Shown in pieces: positions 61,816 through 64,000 of a DNA stretch of 64,000 nt. The stretch spans positions 36,710-100,709 of the forward strand of contig JAXDJX010000007.1 of NCBI GenBank assembly GCA_034667405.1. The letters run 5' to 3'. The translations under genes were made by a program, and so were the position numbers. The DNA is from JANXVR01 sp034667405. Its GTDB lineage: Bacteria > Actinomycetota > UBA4738 > HRBIN12. The notes under the pieces are model-generated. The model worked only from the letters and a program-made list of their open reading frames with translations, did not search any database and was not told the origin of the DNA. Numbering within the stretch: the stretch's first letter is position 1; every line of letters starts with the position of its first letter.

Positions 61816-62561
61816 CGCAACCCCTCCAGCCAAAGCGGCAGGTCTTCCTGATGGATACCGAGCGAGACGCCCGTGGCGGCAAGTTCGTCGGGCCGGCCGT
61901 CGAACAACACACGCCCCTTCAGCACCACGACTCGGTCGAGATCGGCGGCTACGGCCGACAACTCGTGGGAGACCAGCAGGACGCCGGAGCCGTGGTCGTG
62001 GATCAGGTGGACCAACGAATCGCGGAAGCGATGTTGCGATTCGCCGTCGACACCGGCTACCGGCTCATCCAAGACCAGGAGACTGGGTTCGGAGGCGAAT
62101 GCCCGCGCGATGAACGCGCGTTGCTGCTGCCCGCCCGAGAGTTCGTTGATGGGGCGTCGTGCCATGTCCTGCAGGCCCACCGATTCCAACGCGTGCGTCA
62201 CCGCTTCTCGGTCCGCGGGTGCGGGGGGTCGCCACCACCCTCGCTGCTTGAGCCGTCCGGCCGCCACGATCTCCTCGACCGTGGCGGGAACCTCGCTGGC
62301 GAGCGTGGGGCGCTGGGGCACGTAGCCCAAGCGCCACCGTTCGTCGAAGTCTTCCGGAGAACTGCCGAACAGGCGGACGGATCCCGCTTGGGGTGCCAAC
62401 ACGCCGAGAAGAACCTTCAGGAGCGTGGACTTCCCTGAACCGTTCGGACCGACCAGCGCCACGAACTCCCCGGGATGGACGGTGAGTGACACGTCGTCGA
62501 GCACAGGAGTTCGGTTGTACCCCAACGTTACCCCCGAGGCCTCCAGGAGTGAGCCCTCCAA
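61812..62561 (-). CDS. znuC: Zinc/manganese ABC transporter ATPase (ZnuC)
   Basis: A 249-residue ATPase with Walker A VGPNGSGKST, Q-loop GYVPQRP, signature ELSGGQQQRAFIARA, Walker B LLVLDEPVAGVD and the His switch LLVSHEL. It is the first gene of the znuC-znuB-zur operon. The start is taken as the TTG at 62561, 4 nt after the strong ribosome site GAGGAGGTGA. A longer frame from an ATG at 62600 would place the coding start inside the Zur-box-like palindrome and is less likely. Confidence 0.88.
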   Translation of the reverse strand: MEGSLLEASGVTLGYNRTPVLDDVSLTVHPGEFVALVGPNGSGKSTLLKVLLGVLAPQAGSVRLFGSSPEDFDERWRLGYVPQRPTLASEVPATVEEIVAAGRLKQRGWWRPPAPADREAVTHALESVGLQDMARRPINELSGGQQQRAFIARAFASEPSLLVLDEPVAGVDGESQHRFRDSLVHLIHDHGSGVLLVSHELSAVAADLDRVVVLKGRVLFDGRPDELAATGVSLGIHQEDLPLWLEGLR

Positions 62562-62584
62562 CGGCTCACCTCCTCTATTAGGAA

Positions 62585-62599
62585 TAGGAATGATTCCCA
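62585..62599. promoter_or_regulatory. Zur-box-like palindrome upstream of znuC
   Basis: TAGGAATGATTCCCA is a 7-1-7 inverted repeat with one mismatch, the form of Fur/Zur operators and close to actinobacterial Zur boxes around an AATGATT centre. It lies just upstream of the znuC ribosome site and 41 bp from the divergent oxidoreductase start. Zinc-dependent autoregulation of the znuC-znuB-zur operon is the natural reading. Confidence 0.65.
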
Positions 62600-62639
62600 T
62601 GCGCGGAATCTACCACACGCGCCTCGTATGGTGCACGCC

Positions 62640-63680
62640 ATGACCGTTCGGATCGGCATCGGGCTCTTCACGGGACAGCTCCCCTCCGGCTCCTCGCAGA
62701 CCTACGCGGAGACCTATCGCGACACGCTCGAGCTTGTCCGGCTCGCGGAAGCGCTGGGGTTCGACTCGGCGTGGGTCAGCGAACACCACGGCGCTTCGGA
62801 CGGCTACTTCCCTTCCCTACTGGTCATGCTCGCGGCGTTCGCGGCAGCGACGAACCACATCAGGCTCGGTACCGGGGTGATCCTCACGCCGTTCCACGAT
62901 CCTTTGCGGCTGGCCGAGGACGTGGCGACAGTGGATCAGCTCAGCGATGGCCGCCTCACGGTGGGCCTTGGGCTTGGCTGGCGCGAAGAGGAGTTCCGCA
63001 TGTTCAGCATCCCCATAACCGAACGCCTCGCGCGAACGAAGGAGACGATCGAGGTCCTCAGGGCGGCAGCAGGCGGACGGCGCTTCAGCCATCACGGTTC
63101 GATCTTCAACTTCGACGACGTGCTCGTGACACCTCCGACGGCGCAGGCCGGGGGACCACCCATCGTCCTCGGCGGGTACACCGATGCCGCGCTGCGACGG
63201 GCAGGGTTCCTGGGCGACGGGCACATCACCGATGCGGACGATCCCGAGCACATCCGGAAGGCGCTGACCCTTATGGACGAGGGAGCGGCCGAGGCGGGGA
63301 GGGATCCGTCGCAACTTCATCTGGTGCTCTTCTTGAACGCCTGGGTCACCGATCCCGGGACCGACTGGTGGGCGCAGGTGCGCGACGGTGTTGTCCATCA
63401 GCTGGGGATGTACGAAGCCTGGTACGCCGACCACGACACGCCCTCCCACGACTCGGCAGAACCGACCGTGGCGGATGAAGCCGCCGCCAAGGCGGCGACC
63501 GTCGGGGGTTCCGCAGACGAGGTGATCCAACGCCTGCGCCCCTTGGTCGAGGAGTTCGGCCATCGAGCCAACCTGGATCTGGTGGTGCGTCTTCACTACC
63601 CCGGCATGGCGTTCGACACGGCGGCGCGGGCCACGGAGTTGTTCGGCGAGAAGGTCATCCCCGCCCTCAAAGGCAACTGA
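62640..63680 (+). CDS. Luciferase-like (LLM class) flavin- or F420-dependent oxidoreductase
   Basis: A 346-residue TIM-barrel enzyme with FDSAWVSEHHGASDGYFPSLLVMLAAFAAAT, IRLGTGVILTPFHDPLRLAEDVATVDQLSDGRL and GLGLGWREEEF, the usual bacterial luciferase-like pattern. Many actinobacterial members use F420, others FMN; the cofactor cannot be decided here. The ATG is 7 nt after TATGGT, which speaks for a leaderless transcript. It faces away from the znu operon across the Zur-box-like site. Confidence 0.88.
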   Translation: MTVRIGIGLFTGQLPSGSSQTYAETYRDTLELVRLAEALGFDSAWVSEHHGASDGYFPSLLVMLAAFAAATNHIRLGTGVILTPFHDPLRLAEDVATVDQLSDGRLTVGLGLGWREEEFRMFSIPITERLARTKETIEVLRAAAGGRRFSHHGSIFNFDDVLVTPPTAQAGGPPIVLGGYTDAALRRAGFLGDGHITDADDPEHIRKALTLMDEGAAEAGRDPSQLHLVLFLNAWVTDPGTDWWAQVRDGVVHQLGMYEAWYADHDTPSHDSAEPTVADEAAAKAATVGGSADEVIQRLRPLVEEFGHRANLDLVVRLHYPGMAFDTAARATELFGEKVIPALKGN

Positions 63681-63692
63681 ACACGCTCCCGG

Positions 63693-64000
63693 TTACTCCC
63701 TGAGCCTGAACGCTCCCGCAACGGTTCGCTCGACGAGGCCCTCACGCGTCAGCGCATCGGTCGCTTCCTGGACGCCGGCAGCTCCTCCGTCGATCGCCCG
63801 CGACAACGCCCGCATCGACAGCGGCCCCTGCTGGCTCAGGGCGCGGACGACCGCACCGCGGACCTGCCGGGTGGAGCCCTCGAAGGCGGGCTGCGGGCGA
63901 ACGCTCGACCGGCCCTCACGCCCTCGTGCGCGGAAGAGACAGACACTCACCAACGGACAATCGCCGCACCGAGGAAAGCGTGGGCGGCAGAGCGACGCTC
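63693..64000 (-). CDS. mutY: A/G-specific adenine glycosylase MutY (3' part)
   Basis: Only the last ~100 codons are in the window; the gene runs off the right edge. The frame shows the [4Fe-4S] loop C-x6-C-x2-C-x5-C (CRPRFPRCGDCPLVSVC) that closes the glycosylase domain of MutY and endonuclease III. Instead of the long NUDIX-like domain of E. coli MutY, it ends in a short winged-helix-like tail (QVRGAVVRALSQQGPLSMRALS). That tail favours an actinobacterial-type MutY over Nth. MutY removes adenine paired with 8-oxoguanine. Confidence 0.85.
   Translation of the reverse strand, partial: ASLCRPRFPRCGDCPLVSVCLFRARGREGRSSVRPQPAFEGSTRQVRGAVVRALSQQGPLSMRALSRAIDGGAAGVQEATDALTREGLVERTVAGAFRLRE

Noticed and set aside
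62562..62600. ATG at 62600 as the start of znuC
   Set aside because: It would lie in the Zur-box-like palindrome and has no ribosome site, while GAGGAGGTGA precedes the TTG at 62561.
1..64000. Insertion sequences, prophage genes, integrases, CRISPR arrays, toxin-antitoxin or defence systems
   Set aside because: No transposase, integrase, Cas, restriction or repeat array was recognised; gene content and base composition are even across the window.

Overview
The window is GC-rich, densely coded DNA with many GTG and TTG starts, ATGA/GTGA stop-start overlaps and almost no repeats. The gene families point to a member of the Actinomycetota: a DUF5318 gene beside a class A penicillin-binding protein, a stripped-down actinobacterial Tad pilus cluster, menaquinone synthesis genes, an HAD-IB hydrolase with a membrane tail, and many promoters with TANNNT placed 6-7 nt before the start codon (leaderless transcripts). 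It looks like a free-living, probably environmental actinobacterium of a less-studied lineage. No insertion sequence, phage gene, CRISPR array or rRNA was found. A selenocysteine tRNA implies that the cell makes selenoproteins.

Layout. 1-6.3 kb: end of menD, an OmpR-type two-component system facing a secreted protein across a PHO-box-like array, and a MerR-menG-menF operon. 6.4-11.9 kb: an internally duplicated membrane glycosyltransferase and a NarL-type response regulator with a membrane PAS kinase. 11.9-16.5 kb: class A PBP with DUF5318, a bicupin, DUF983 and hemolysin III proteins. 16.6-23.4 kb: a Tad-type pilus cluster on the minus strand (cpaE/tadZ, tadA, tadB, tadC, flp-like, two tadE-like) split by two plus-strand fibronectin-III proteins. 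23.5-29 kb: a small protein, an M15 peptidase, an HAD phosphatase, a MOSC protein, tRNA-Sec and a Ppx/GppA phosphatase.

29-40 kb is a sugar or amino-sugar island: ABC importer, Gfo/Idh/MocA oxidoreductase, ROK regulator, DegT aminotransferase, GH4 glycosidase, polysaccharide deacetylase, BadF-type sugar kinase and MalK-type ATPase. Two near-identical palindromes mark its divergent promoters. 40-57 kb is mixed: a PAS histidine kinase, M20 peptidase, acyltransferases, a membrane spermidine-synthase-like protein, an RpoD-type sigma factor, a BNR-repeat secreted protein, an alpha/beta hydrolase, AlaX, a DMT exporter and an 1158-residue GT-C/MFS fusion.

55.7-62.6 kb looks like a zinc region. A divergent pair of alkaline-phosphatase-like proteins has its metal-site segment moved to the N-terminus, and one of the two has lost its catalytic residues. 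The degenerate copy forms an operon with a DUF318 permease and a DUF1980 protein. These run toward a znuC-znuB-zur operon preceded by a Zur-box-like palindrome. The window ends with a luciferase-like oxidoreductase and the 3' part of mutY.
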